From Caldilineaceae bacterium bin34 (GTDB lineage Bacteria > Chloroflexota > Anaerolineae > Caldilineales > Caldilineaceae), in assembly GCA_002238555.1 (NCBI GenBank), contig MPMO01000013.1, positions 28,377 through 92,376 on the forward strand: a DNA stretch of 64,000 nucleotides, in the 5' to 3' direction. The notes beneath the pieces were generated by a model, which did no database searches, had not been told where the DNA came from, and saw nothing but the letters and a program-made list of their open reading frames with translations. A program made the translations under genes and the position numbers. The stretch's first letter is position 1. Each line of letters starts with the position of its first letter. Positions 35,699 to 43,441 of this stretch are shown piece after piece.

Positions 35699-36523
35699 TC
35701 AGTCGAGGCGGTCAAGACCGGGCCAGTCAACCCACATGTTGGGCTGCGGCGGAAGTTCCTGGGTGTAGTCGAAATCCACCTTCTTGAAGTCGTACAGGAT
35801 CGCCTGCCGCAGGTTGTCGGAGGTGTTGTGGCCTGCCATGTGCGCCAGGCGGTGATGCCAGAACACTACATCCCCGGTATTGCCGGTGCACTCGACAGAG
35901 GGCTGGGTCTCAAAGAACTCCTTGGTTTCCAGGTATCGGTTGGTGGTCGCCTGGTCCTCATTGAATTGGGTCCCCTTGTACTGGGACGCGAACGTGTTGT
36001 AGAACCACCGGTGGCTCGTGGGCCAGACCCGGAACCCGCCCCCTCCGGGAACCACCTTGCCAAGGTAGGCAACGATTCCCAGATGGAAGACGTGCTGATC
36101 CACATGCAGGTGGTCGTCGAGTTCCGCACCGTCGTTGCGGGGCAAGGTCGTATAGATGCCACGGGTGCGCATGGGAGGGACCAGGTTGCCGGCCCCCAGC
36201 AACTGCTCGGCCATGCCGATCAGGTCCGGATTGCGCGGAATCATGTCCATCATCCAGTCGTCTTCGCCGATGTGGCGGAGATTCCAGCGATATCCCTTGC
36301 GCTGATCCGTGCCCGGAGCCCTGTCCTCGACCGTGATCTCGAACTCCTCCCGGAAGGGACCGACCCAAGTGGAGGGATCATCCTTGACCAGTTGGGAAGG
36401 GGCTTCCGCCCAAAACACTTCCTGTGCCTTGGCAATCAGTTCCGGCTTCAGGACATTTCGCTTGATGACGAAGCCGTTGCGTTTGAAGAACAGCAATTCA
36501 TCGTCTGTGAACCGGATACCCAT
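35699..36523 (-). CDS. Phytanoyl-CoA dioxygenase (PhyH) family protein
   Basis: The protein has 274 residues from ATG 36523. The iron site is intact: H and D in LHVDQH and the distal H in HMAGHNTSDN. The 2-oxoglutarate-binding arginine follows (LRQAILYDF). Family members are Fe(II)/2-oxoglutarate-dependent oxygenases acting on varied small molecules. The gene follows the L-rhamnonate-dehydratase-like gene with a 92-base gap and precedes a terminator. Confidence 0.92.
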   Translation of the reverse strand: MGIRFTDDELLFFKRNGFVIKRNVLKPELIAKAQEVFWAEAPSQLVKDDPSTWVGPFREEFEITVEDRAPGTDQRKGYRWNLRHIGEDDWMMDMIPRNPDLIGMAEQLLGAGNLVPPMRTRGIYTTLPRNDGAELDDHLHVDQHVFHLGIVAYLGKVVPGGGGFRVWPTSHRWFYNTFASQYKGTQFNEDQATTNRYLETKEFFETQPSVECTGNTGDVVFWHHRLAHMAGHNTSDNLRQAILYDFKKVDFDYTQELPPQPNMWVDWPGLDRLD

Positions 36524-36615
36524 GCGTGGATGCTCCTTGGGAAGTGTGGTGTGCCGGGTTTCGGATGGCAACGGCCGCGGCCGTCATGCGCCGAGAATCT
36601 GCCGACGAAGCGGAA

Positions 36616-37785
36616 TTATAAGGTGGCGAAGAAGCCCTCAATCCATTCGTCCTCAATTTCCAGACCGAATCCGGGCCCTTCGTTGGGGACGAGGGAACCG
36701 TTGGCGGGAACAGCCAAGCCGGGCAATGAGACGGCATCGGCCGGGTCCACACCGGGGTCCGTGCTCTGGAAACACTCCAACAGCGGTACACAGGCCCGCG
36801 CGACACTGAAGTGCTGGCCCCAGACCGTGTTGCCGCCCCCGTGCAAAATCAGCTGCTTGCCGGCCGACTCCGCCACGTCTGCGATCTTCAGGCATGTGGA
36901 TAGGCCGCCACACCAGGCAATGTCGGGTTGGAAGATGTCAATGGCCTGATGGCGCGCTGCCCACTGGTACGGCTGAACGCCGTACCAGTGTTCGCCCGTG
37001 GACAGGGTTTGCCAGGGAAGGCGTCGGCGGAGTTCAAGGTGACTGTCGAAGTCCTCGGGGATCAGGCACTCCTCCATCCACTTCAGGCGGTAGGGCCGCA
37101 GGCGGTTGGCCAGCTCCACGGTGTATTCCACATCGAAGGCCATCCAACAATCGAGCATCAAGTCGCTGTGGTCACCAACCCGGGCTCGGGCATCCGCCAC
37201 GAATGCTTCGTTTTGTTCAAGTCCGGCGTGGCCGTCCGCCGGACCGTAAGGGCAGGCCAGCTTGAAGCGTGAATATCCGCACTCGCGGTACCAGTCGATG
37301 TCGTTGCCGGTGGCATAGCACGGAATGGAGTCCCGGACCGGGCCGCCGATCAGGCTGTACACCGGTTGCCCCAGGCTGCGTCCCTTGGCATCCCACAGGG
37401 CCAAATCCACCGCGCTGACCGCACAGGCCGCCAGGCCGCCAGAGCCGTACGGTTTCGTCAACCTGAACATCATGTCGGCCAACCGTTCCACTGCATAGCC
37501 GTCCTCGCCGACGAGGCGGGGCGCCAGGTGGTCGTCGATGATGGCGGCGGTAACCCGACCGTGTGGTGTACTGCCGAGGCCGCGTGTTCCGTCCTCCAGC
37601 GTGACTTGGCACCAAGTTTGTTCCCAGGCCGGCAGCCACAAGCTCCGATGTGCCTTGTAACGCGGGTAGCCGGACATCGGATTGGCCACTTCGGCGGTGT
37701 AGTGCCAGGAACGCGCCGAGGCACCGGCCGGTGCGGGACGGTCCGGTGGGACCACGCGGACGGCTCTGATGTCAACGATTTTCAT
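36616..37785 (-). CDS. Enolase-superfamily sugar-acid dehydratase, L-rhamnonate dehydratase-like
   Basis: The protein has 389 residues from ATG 37785; the much longer open frame upstream is not used. It matches L-rhamnonate dehydratase in many blocks: NPMSGYPRYKAHRSLW, SGGLAACAVSAVDLALWD, CYATGNDIDWYRECG and WCGGLSTCLKI. Metal ligands are D in LDCWM, E in KWMEECL and E in STGEHW. The H after the last glutamate and the H in LHGGG fit the catalytic histidines. It should dehydrate a 6-deoxy or related aldonic acid to a 2-keto-3-deoxy acid. The adjacent dehydrogenase would oxidise the sugar first. Confidence 0.9.
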   Translation of the reverse strand: MKIVDIRAVRVVPPDRPAPAGASARSWHYTAEVANPMSGYPRYKAHRSLWLPAWEQTWCQVTLEDGTRGLGSTPHGRVTAAIIDDHLAPRLVGEDGYAVERLADMMFRLTKPYGSGGLAACAVSAVDLALWDAKGRSLGQPVYSLIGGPVRDSIPCYATGNDIDWYRECGYSRFKLACPYGPADGHAGLEQNEAFVADARARVGDHSDLMLDCWMAFDVEYTVELANRLRPYRLKWMEECLIPEDFDSHLELRRRLPWQTLSTGEHWYGVQPYQWAARHQAIDIFQPDIAWCGGLSTCLKIADVAESAGKQLILHGGGNTVWGQHFSVARACVPLLECFQSTDPGVDPADAVSLPGLAVPANGSLVPNEGPGFGLEIEDEWIEGFFATL

Positions 37786-37820
37786 GTTCAACCTCCGGCC
37801 GCGCCACGAGCGGCCTTGTT

Positions 37821-38855
37821 TCATTGACTCTCGGGAACCAGCAGGACCTTGGAGACATCGCCCGGCGCGTCGATCAGCCTGTCGAACCACTTGCCGCCGT
37901 CGGCCAAGGGTGCCTCCACGATCCAGGGTTCCAACGAAATCTCCTCCCGGTCCAGCAGGACCAGTGCCTCCCTGAAATTCGCCGGCGAATAGGAGAACGA
38001 ACCGCGCAGCGTGATTTCCCGACGAATGATGTCCGCGGCCGGGATCTCGCTGGTTTCCTCGTGCAGGCCGCTCAGGATCACAGTGCCGGTAGTCATGGTG
38101 CCGGCCACACACTGAGTGCGAGTGCGCCCGGTGCCCACGGCATCCACGCTGGCCACGGCTCCTGCTCCGTCGGTTCGCTGAAGAACTTCCTCCACGGGAT
38201 CGCCCTCCGCAGGATTTACGGGTACTCCGCCGTAGTGCTCGCCCATGGCCAGCCGTTCCGCATCCAGGTCGGCGACCACCACGTCCTGCGCGCCGTTGCG
38301 CAATAGCACCTGCAGTGCCAGCAGGCCGATCGGCCCCATGCCCACGATTAGGCATGTCGCATCGCGCACGTTGCCTGCCAGTTCGCCGATGCGCACACCG
38401 CAGCCCACGGGTTCGGTGAGCGCGCCGACTCGCGTGGACATGCCTGCCGGCAACGGGTGGACGGTTCGTGTGGGCACGGCCACAAACTCGGCATACGCCC
38501 CGGGCACGTGCGCGCCCACCAGTTGCCGGGTGGGGCACAGTTGATCCAGGCCCTGTGCCTGGAGTTCCGACTCCCCTGTGCAGTACAGCGGATTGACGGT
38601 CACGGCGTCGCCCATGGACAACGACGGTTCCGAGTCGGACGCCGCCGGTCCAACCTCGGCGACTGTTCCCGCGAACTCGTGACCCATGACCAAGGGCGGC
38701 ACGCGCAGGGCGTTGTGGCCTAGGTAACCGCTCAGTTCGGAGCCGCAAATGCCGGCATAGTCGACCTTGATCAGCGTTTCGCCCGGGCCGGGCTTTGGCA
38801 CATCCTGCTCCCGGATGCGCATTTCACGCGGGGCTTCCCAAACCAGTGTCTTCAT
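37821..38855 (-). CDS. Medium-chain alcohol/sugar dehydrogenase
   Basis: The protein has 344 residues. ATG 38855 overlaps the channel gene stop by ATGA. The catalytic zinc ligands C (AGICGSE) and H-E (GHEFAG) are present, and the cofactor motif reads LIVGMGPIGLLALQ with VVADLD. The four-cysteine structural zinc lobe is incomplete: only two cysteines remain in NPLYC and LDQLC. It is similar to the sorbitol/threonine dehydrogenase group. Lying between a channel and a rhamnonate-dehydratase-like gene, it probably oxidises a sugar or aldonic acid. Confidence 0.9.
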   Translation of the reverse strand: MKTLVWEAPREMRIREQDVPKPGPGETLIKVDYAGICGSELSGYLGHNALRVPPLVMGHEFAGTVAEVGPAASDSEPSLSMGDAVTVNPLYCTGESELQAQGLDQLCPTRQLVGAHVPGAYAEFVAVPTRTVHPLPAGMSTRVGALTEPVGCGVRIGELAGNVRDATCLIVGMGPIGLLALQVLLRNGAQDVVVADLDAERLAMGEHYGGVPVNPAEGDPVEEVLQRTDGAGAVASVDAVGTGRTRTQCVAGTMTTGTVILSGLHEETSEIPAADIIRREITLRGSFSYSPANFREALVLLDREEISLEPWIVEAPLADGGKWFDRLIDAPGDVSKVLLVPESQ

Positions 38856-39577
38856 GCTTCGCCTTCTCCCAAAGTGTTGGATTCTGTGGATCGATTTGCG
38901 TTCCGGAGGGGATCCAGCAGGAAAGTGGCCACCCAACCGGTGAAGACGCCAAACATGCCGATGCCGCATACGGACAGGAGCCCGGCTACGAGTCTGCCCC
39001 AGGTTGTTACCGGATAGTAGTCGCCGTACCCCACGGTGGTTACGGTGACGAAAGCCCACCAGATGGCTTCCTCGGGGGTCGTAATGTTTCCGGTCTCGGA
39101 CTCCAGGTTCAGGATCAGCAGCGATCCGGCACCCATCGAAACCAACATGACCAGAACGATGAAGGAAAACGTGGCCTCCGCCCGCCGGGCGGTCAGGTGC
39201 CGTAGCACGGCACTCTTGGAGTGAAAGACCTTGGCCTGGCGAAACAGGCGCACGATGCGGAACAGCCGCAGGCCGTGCAAAACCGGCAGGGCGGGAATGC
39301 TGGCGATCAGGTCGATCCAGCCCCACCGCATGAAGCGCCGTTTGCTGGGGGCTTTGAGCAAATCAAGGACGAATTTGATCAAAAATATCGCACTCACGGC
39401 GTAGTCGGACAGCTCGAGGATCCGTGTTGTCGCTTCGGATGCGCCGTAAAGTCCGGGCCAGAGGAACACGGACAGGACCGCGAGGACGAGCACCCCCATC
39501 TCGAAGATGGAGAAGCTGGCTTCCGGCGCCGTGTCCGTTACCTGTTCCAGCTCGAGGGGCTGCGAACTTTCAGACAT
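38852..39577 (-). CDS. Voltage-gated-type potassium channel
   Basis: The protein has 241 residues with six-segment topology: hydrophobic stretches at about 25-45, 56-75 and 88-100, an S4-like helix with regular arginines (LRLFRIVRLFRQ, about 103-114), S5 at 135-157, and a pore with the selectivity filter TVGYGD (181-186). S6 follows and the C-terminus is short. It is the first gene of a four-gene unit and overlaps the dehydrogenase gene by four bases, an unusual pairing. TnpB element B ends about 185 bases upstream of its start. Confidence 0.93.
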   Translation of the reverse strand: MSESSQPLELEQVTDTAPEASFSIFEMGVLVLAVLSVFLWPGLYGASEATTRILELSDYAVSAIFLIKFVLDLLKAPSKRRFMRWGWIDLIASIPALPVLHGLRLFRIVRLFRQAKVFHSKSAVLRHLTARRAEATFSFIVLVMLVSMGAGSLLILNLESETGNITTPEEAIWWAFVTVTTVGYGDYYPVTTWGRLVAGLLSVCGIGMFGVFTGWVATFLLDPLRNANRSTESNTLGEGEA

Positions 39578-39753
39578 CAGGCTGGTCTGCTGGAAACTGT
39601 GACTCGAATCAAGGGTCCGAGACGGCGTGGCTCGGGCAGTGCGGTTCTCGGATCCGGGACCCGGTTCCGGCGACCGGTTCAGGGGGCGCGCCCATCGCCG
39701 AAATGGGACATGTTACCTGCCGCCGACACCAATCCTGAATCGCCGTGCCATAA

Positions 39754-39761
39754 TAAATTAA
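39754..39761. repeat. Target-site duplication of element B, left copy
   Basis: TAAATTAA directly before GGGGCTTAT is repeated exactly at 41492-41499, directly after the other element end. Confidence 0.8.
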
Positions 39762-39787
39762 GGGGCTTATACCGATAAGTTGACAAC
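39762..39787. repeat. Terminal inverted repeat of element B (left)
   Basis: This arm pairs with 41466-41491. The stop codon of tnpB (39767-39769) lies inside it, so the last residues of the protein are encoded by the repeat. Confidence 0.85.
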
Positions 39788-39916
39788 CGGTACGCGGTCT
39801 GGTCCATCAGGACCGGACTGCACAGGCGAGGGCGGTCCCCGCCTGCCATGTTCGCGGGTCGTCGAGGTCCCCAACGGGATCGCCTCTCGCCGCGCAGAAG
39901 CCCCTGCCCCGCGGGC
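39762..39916 (-). ncRNA. Candidate TnpB guide RNA (omega/reRNA) of element B
   Basis: The part from about 39842 to 39916 matches element A, including the TCCC/GGGA hairpin. A further stem (GGTCC/GGACC) lies closer to the end. The guide would be the flanking AATTTATTATGG-type sequence below 39762. This is inferred by analogy with characterised TnpB systems and by conservation between the two copies. Confidence 0.4.
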
Positions 39917-41308
39917 CTGTCGGATCAGGGGTAGTCCCCTGTCCAAAATGTTGATGGCGGCGTTGCGGTCTGCATTCGCAGTGTGTCCGCAGGCCGTGCA
40001 TTTGAATGTAGCTTGGGCCTTCCGATTCTCCTTGCCGACATGTCTGCACACCGCACAGGTCTGCGAGGTGTAGGCCGGGTCCACCTTCACCACCAAGCCT
40101 GCCTTGTAATCCAGGTGGAGTTCCAGTTGTCCCCAGCCGGAGGCCAATATCTCCCGGTTGAGTCCGGACTTGGCCTTCACGTTCGTGCCGGGGTTCTCGA
40201 CCGTGCCTTTCGCACTCTGCGTCATGGCCTTGGTGTCCAGATCCTCGACCACCACGGCGTGCGCGGAGTCGGCCATCTGCCGGCTGTGCTGGTGGGCGGC
40301 GTTCTCGCGCCGTCGCCTCTTCTTGCGATGCAGCTTGCGCAGTTGGCCGCAGATGCGCCGGCCGCGGTTGGACATGGGTTGGCCGCTCCGACGTGAACGC
40401 TCCCGCGCCTTGGCTGCCTTGCGTTGTTTGCGCTTGATGTTGGCGTCCAGATTGGTTGTGTCCGGCTGCTCATACACCACACCCTCGCTGTCCGTGGCCT
40501 GCCGGACATTGCGGTCCACGCCCAACTCGCCGTCCCCGGCGGCCGGTTTCAAACGCGCTGTCGGCACCGCGTAGGCAACGGTTGCATACCACTTCGGATG
40601 CCGGTCCGTGCCTTCCTTCAACAGCCGCACGGTCTTGGGCGCGCACCCCCGGTACGGAAAATTGCGGCCGCGCTCCAGCCGCACCCACCCCATCCGGGGT
40701 AGGTGCAACCGATCCCCATCCATCCTCACATTGTTCGGAATGGTGAAGCCGTCGGGCTTGCGTCCCTGTCGGCCCTTGCGGCGCGGGAAATACTGGGGCT
40801 TGCCGTCGGACTTCCGCCGGGGCAGGAACCTGCCCTCTGCCTTGGCCTCGACGTGCGCCTTGTAGAAACGCCGGTAGGCGGAATCCAAGTACTTCAGCAC
40901 ATGACGGACGGGGTGGCTGGGCAGATCTCGCAGCCATGACAGATCCTGATCCGCGTATACGGCACCTTCGGGCGAAGCCAGGAAAGCCTGGAACTCACGG
41001 TCGTACTTCCCGCTGCGGATCATCGCGAACCGCTTGTACATGGACTGCCAACTCCGGCCGGGATCAACAAGCAGTGGACGCTGCGCCTCCGGGAAGTCGG
41101 TCCACCGCCCGTAGCCCCGGGCCTTGCGGGCCATGCGGTAGCTCCAGTTGTTGTAGGCCAGGAACAGATTCCACACAAAACGGTTGGCGCCTGCCGTCTG
41201 GGCGCACAACTCCGCCTGCCCGCGATGGTCAAACCGCACCCGGTACCGCTCGCTGCGGATCGCCGTGGGTTTTGTTGTAGGATCGGGTTCAGCAGTTGGG
41301 GTTGTCAT
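39767..41308 (-). CDS. tnpB: TnpB-family RNA-guided nuclease (element B)
   Basis: The protein has 513 residues from ATG 41308, which follows an AGG-containing ribosome site; an upstream GTG at 41350 is possible. The active site is complete: D in LGVDRNV, E in VVVEDLDTKAM and D in NADRNAAINIL. A C4 zinc finger lies between (CAVCRH and CTACG). Compared with copy A it has an extra internal segment (about residues 100-180, rich in Arg/Lys: RFLPRRKSDGKPQYFPRRKG) and a 35-residue C-terminal tail running into the terminal repeat. No tnpA is present. Confidence 0.93.
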   Translation of the reverse strand: MTTPTAEPDPTTKPTAIRSERYRVRFDHRGQAELCAQTAGANRFVWNLFLAYNNWSYRMARKARGYGRWTDFPEAQRPLLVDPGRSWQSMYKRFAMIRSGKYDREFQAFLASPEGAVYADQDLSWLRDLPSHPVRHVLKYLDSAYRRFYKAHVEAKAEGRFLPRRKSDGKPQYFPRRKGRQGRKPDGFTIPNNVRMDGDRLHLPRMGWVRLERGRNFPYRGCAPKTVRLLKEGTDRHPKWYATVAYAVPTARLKPAAGDGELGVDRNVRQATDSEGVVYEQPDTTNLDANIKRKQRKAAKARERSRRSGQPMSNRGRRICGQLRKLHRKKRRRRENAAHQHSRQMADSAHAVVVEDLDTKAMTQSAKGTVENPGTNVKAKSGLNREILASGWGQLELHLDYKAGLVVKVDPAYTSQTCAVCRHVGKENRKAQATFKCTACGHTANADRNAAINILDRGLPLIRQARGAGASARREAIPLGTSTTREHGRRGPPSPVQSGPDGPDRVPVVNLSV

Positions 41309-41465
41309 CTTCAACCTGCCTGTCAGGGAGTCGTGAAGTGTTTTCACCACTCACGGCTTCCGCTATCCTACCATCCCCAAGGCAAGCCTTCGGGATGGCC
41401 GCGGGCGGCACTGTATCAACGGGGTTGAAACAGTGCCCATGCCTGCCGCACGGTCTTGATCCCCT

Positions 41466-41491
41466 GTTGTCAACTCATCTATATAAGCCCC
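41466..41491. repeat. Terminal inverted repeat of element B (right)
   Basis: Inverted partner of 39762-39787, 23 of 26 positions matching. The outer ten bases are identical. Confidence 0.85.
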
Positions 41492-41499
41492 TAAATTAA
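41492..41499. repeat. Target-site duplication of element B, right copy
   Basis: TAAATTAA, identical to 39754-39761. Confidence 0.8.
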
Positions 41500-41574
41500 C
41501 CGACGGATTGGCGGCACCTCCGTGGTGCCCGTCCATGTAGACGAATCCACACCGGCGCGGCCTTTTGATTGGTT

Positions 41575-42720
41575 GTGCCCATCTCAGGCCCATCTCCCGT
41601 GACTTCGGAAACCACTCTCTTCGCTGACGATCCCCACATGTTCTTCCCGGGTCCGGTGGATGTGCCGGACGATGCCATGGCGGCACAGTTGCGGCCGTTG
41701 TTCGGGCATCGGTCGGGCCGGATGGACGAGTTGTTTGGCGCGGTTCAGCAACGGCTTCGCAAGGTGTTTTGCACGGACAGCCGGGTTTACCTGCTCGCCT
41801 GTTCGGGCAGTGGGCTGCAGGAGGCCGCAATCCGGAATTGTGTCAGGATGCCCCATACCGGCGCCAAGGTCCTGGTCCTGGTTTGCGGCGGGTTTTCGCA
41901 GCGCTGGCATGACGTGGCTGCGGGATGCGGCCGAACGGTGGTCAGGCACGAGCTGCCGTGGTTCGAGGCCTTTACCCCCGACGTGGTGGCGGCCGCGGTG
42001 GATCAGGTGAACGCGGACGGCAACTTGGATGCGGTATGTCTCGTGCACAACGAGACGAGCACCGGCGTCATGCACAACTTGGCCGGGATATCCGAGGCCA
42101 TCCGATCCACGGCTCCGAACGCCCTGTTCCTGGTGGACGCCGTCTCCTCGCTGGCCGGCACCGAGATCAGATGCGACGACTGGCACCTGGACATCTGCCT
42201 GACCTCGTCTCAAAAGGCACTCGCCGTGCCGCCGGGTTTGGCCGTCGGGGCTGTCAGCGACCGTGTGCTGGAGCGCGCCGCCGAGGTTGAAGGACGCGGT
42301 TGGTACTTCGATTTCCTGAACCTGGAGGCGTATTTGGCTAGGGGGACAACCCCGGCGACCCCGGCCATCCCCCTGGTGCAGAGTCTGCTGATTCAACTGG
42401 ACCGCATCCTCGAGGAAGGGCTTGAGGCCAGGTGGGAACGGCATCGCCACCTCAGGGATCTCACCCGCAGGTGGGCCGTGGACCGGGGTTTTTCGTTGTG
42501 TGTCCCGGATGAACACGCTTCCGTGACGGTGACCACGCTGGCCGGTCCCCGGGGCTGGGACCTGACCGCCATGAACCAACGGCTGGCCGCGGCGGGCATG
42601 GCGGTGGGCAGCGGCTACGGCAAGGAAAAGGGCAAGTCCTTCAGAATTGGACATCTCGGGGAACTGAGGGCCGACGACCTGCAGCGTCTGTTTGCGGTCA
42701 TCCAGTCCGGAACGGCCTGA
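41575..42720 (+). CDS. Class V aminotransferase (alanine-glyoxylate/serine-pyruvate type)
   Basis: The protein has about 381 residues from GTG 41575. ATG 41638 would give a shorter form starting MFFPGPVDVP, close to the usual family start, and no ribosome site decides between them. The PLP lysine is in TSSQKALAVPPGLA, and the ring-holding aspartate in FLVDAVSSLAGTEI. GSGLQEAAIRN is the phosphate-binding region. It transaminates small amino acids with glyoxylate or pyruvate in the family. It leads a five-gene run with rsmI, patatin and two MFS genes. Confidence 0.9.
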   Translation: MPISGPSPVTSETTLFADDPHMFFPGPVDVPDDAMAAQLRPLFGHRSGRMDELFGAVQQRLRKVFCTDSRVYLLACSGSGLQEAAIRNCVRMPHTGAKVLVLVCGGFSQRWHDVAAGCGRTVVRHELPWFEAFTPDVVAAAVDQVNADGNLDAVCLVHNETSTGVMHNLAGISEAIRSTAPNALFLVDAVSSLAGTEIRCDDWHLDICLTSSQKALAVPPGLAVGAVSDRVLERAAEVEGRGWYFDFLNLEAYLARGTTPATPAIPLVQSLLIQLDRILEEGLEARWERHRHLRDLTRRWAVDRGFSLCVPDEHASVTVTTLAGPRGWDLTAMNQRLAAAGMAVGSGYGKEKGKSFRIGHLGELRADDLQRLFAVIQSGTA

Positions 42721-42730
42721 ATCGAGCAAG

Positions 42731-43441
42731 ATGGCCGTGTCGGATCAGCCTCCCGGCAGTTTGTACCTGGTGCCGTCGCCGATTGGCAACCTGGGGGATG
42801 TCACGTACCGGTCGATCGAAACCCTGTCCACCGTTGACTCGATCGCGTGCGAAGACCCCCGGCACAGCCGCAGGCTCCTGTCGCGGTACGGCATCGAAAA
42901 ACCACTTTTTGCGATCCATGAACACAATGAACACAGGGCCGTGCCCAAGGTGCGGGATCTGCTGGAATCCGGGGTGGACGTTGCCTATTTGAGCAACGCG
43001 GGAACGCCGGGGATTTCGGATCCTGGCTTCACGTTGGTGCGCATGGCCTGCGAAGCCGGCCTGCAGGTCCGGGTACTGCCCGGCCCGACCGCTCTCGTTC
43101 CGGCATTGGTACAGTCCGGCTTGCCCGTGCATAGTTTCACCTTCAAGGGATTCGCACCGCGCAAGTCCGGCTCTCGGCGCAAGTCCCTGGAAGTTGAAGC
43201 CGCGAGCCCCCATACCTTGATTTTCTACGAGAGCCCACATCGCGTGGTCCGGTTGCTGACGGATGTATTGGACGTGTTGGGTGATCGGCGTGTGGCACTG
43301 GTCCGCGAAGCCACCAAACTACATGAGGAAACCCTGCGCGGTACGGTGTCGGAACTGCTTTCACATTTGGCCGACAGAACACTCAAGGGCGAATGCGTGG
43401 TCCTGGTAGCCGGCGTTGAACGTAGGACAACCACGCCGTGA
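42731..43441 (+). CDS. rsmI: 16S rRNA (cytidine-1402-2'-O)-methyltransferase
   Basis: The protein has 236 residues from ATG 42731. It has the RsmI start LVPSPIGNLGDVT, IACEDPRHSRRLL (most RsmI proteins have EDTR), the SAM-binding AYLSNAGTPGISDPG and FKGFAPRKSGSRR. IFYESPHRVVRLL and LVREATKLHEE follow. It methylates the ribose of C1402 in the decoding centre. It is slightly short at the C-terminus compared with E. coli RsmI. It is the only housekeeping gene in the window and overlaps the patatin gene by GTGA. Confidence 0.95.
   Translation: MAVSDQPPGSLYLVPSPIGNLGDVTYRSIETLSTVDSIACEDPRHSRRLLSRYGIEKPLFAIHEHNEHRAVPKVRDLLESGVDVAYLSNAGTPGISDPGFTLVRMACEAGLQVRVLPGPTALVPALVQSGLPVHSFTFKGFAPRKSGSRRKSLEVEAASPHTLIFYESPHRVVRLLTDVLDVLGDRRVALVREATKLHEETLRGTVSELLSHLADRTLKGECVVLVAGVERRTTTP

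Larger units (their letters stand above)
39762..41491 (-). mobile_element. TnpB-only insertion element B with terminal inverted repeats and 8-bp target duplication
   Basis: The element is 1,730 bases long. It begins GGGGCTTATA and ends with the inverse, TATAAGCCCC; 26-base terminal repeats match at 23 positions. It is flanked by the direct repeat TAAATTAA on both sides. The only gene is tnpB on the minus strand. The termini match element A at the outer bases, so both belong to one family. Inverted repeats plus an 8-bp duplication suggest mobilisation by a DDE transposase supplied in trans. It landed between two divergent operons. Confidence 0.85.

Noticed and set aside
37786..38748. Long upstream extension of the rhamnonate-dehydratase-like frame
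   Set aside because: It is antisense-like sequence over another gene; the family N-terminus begins at 37785.
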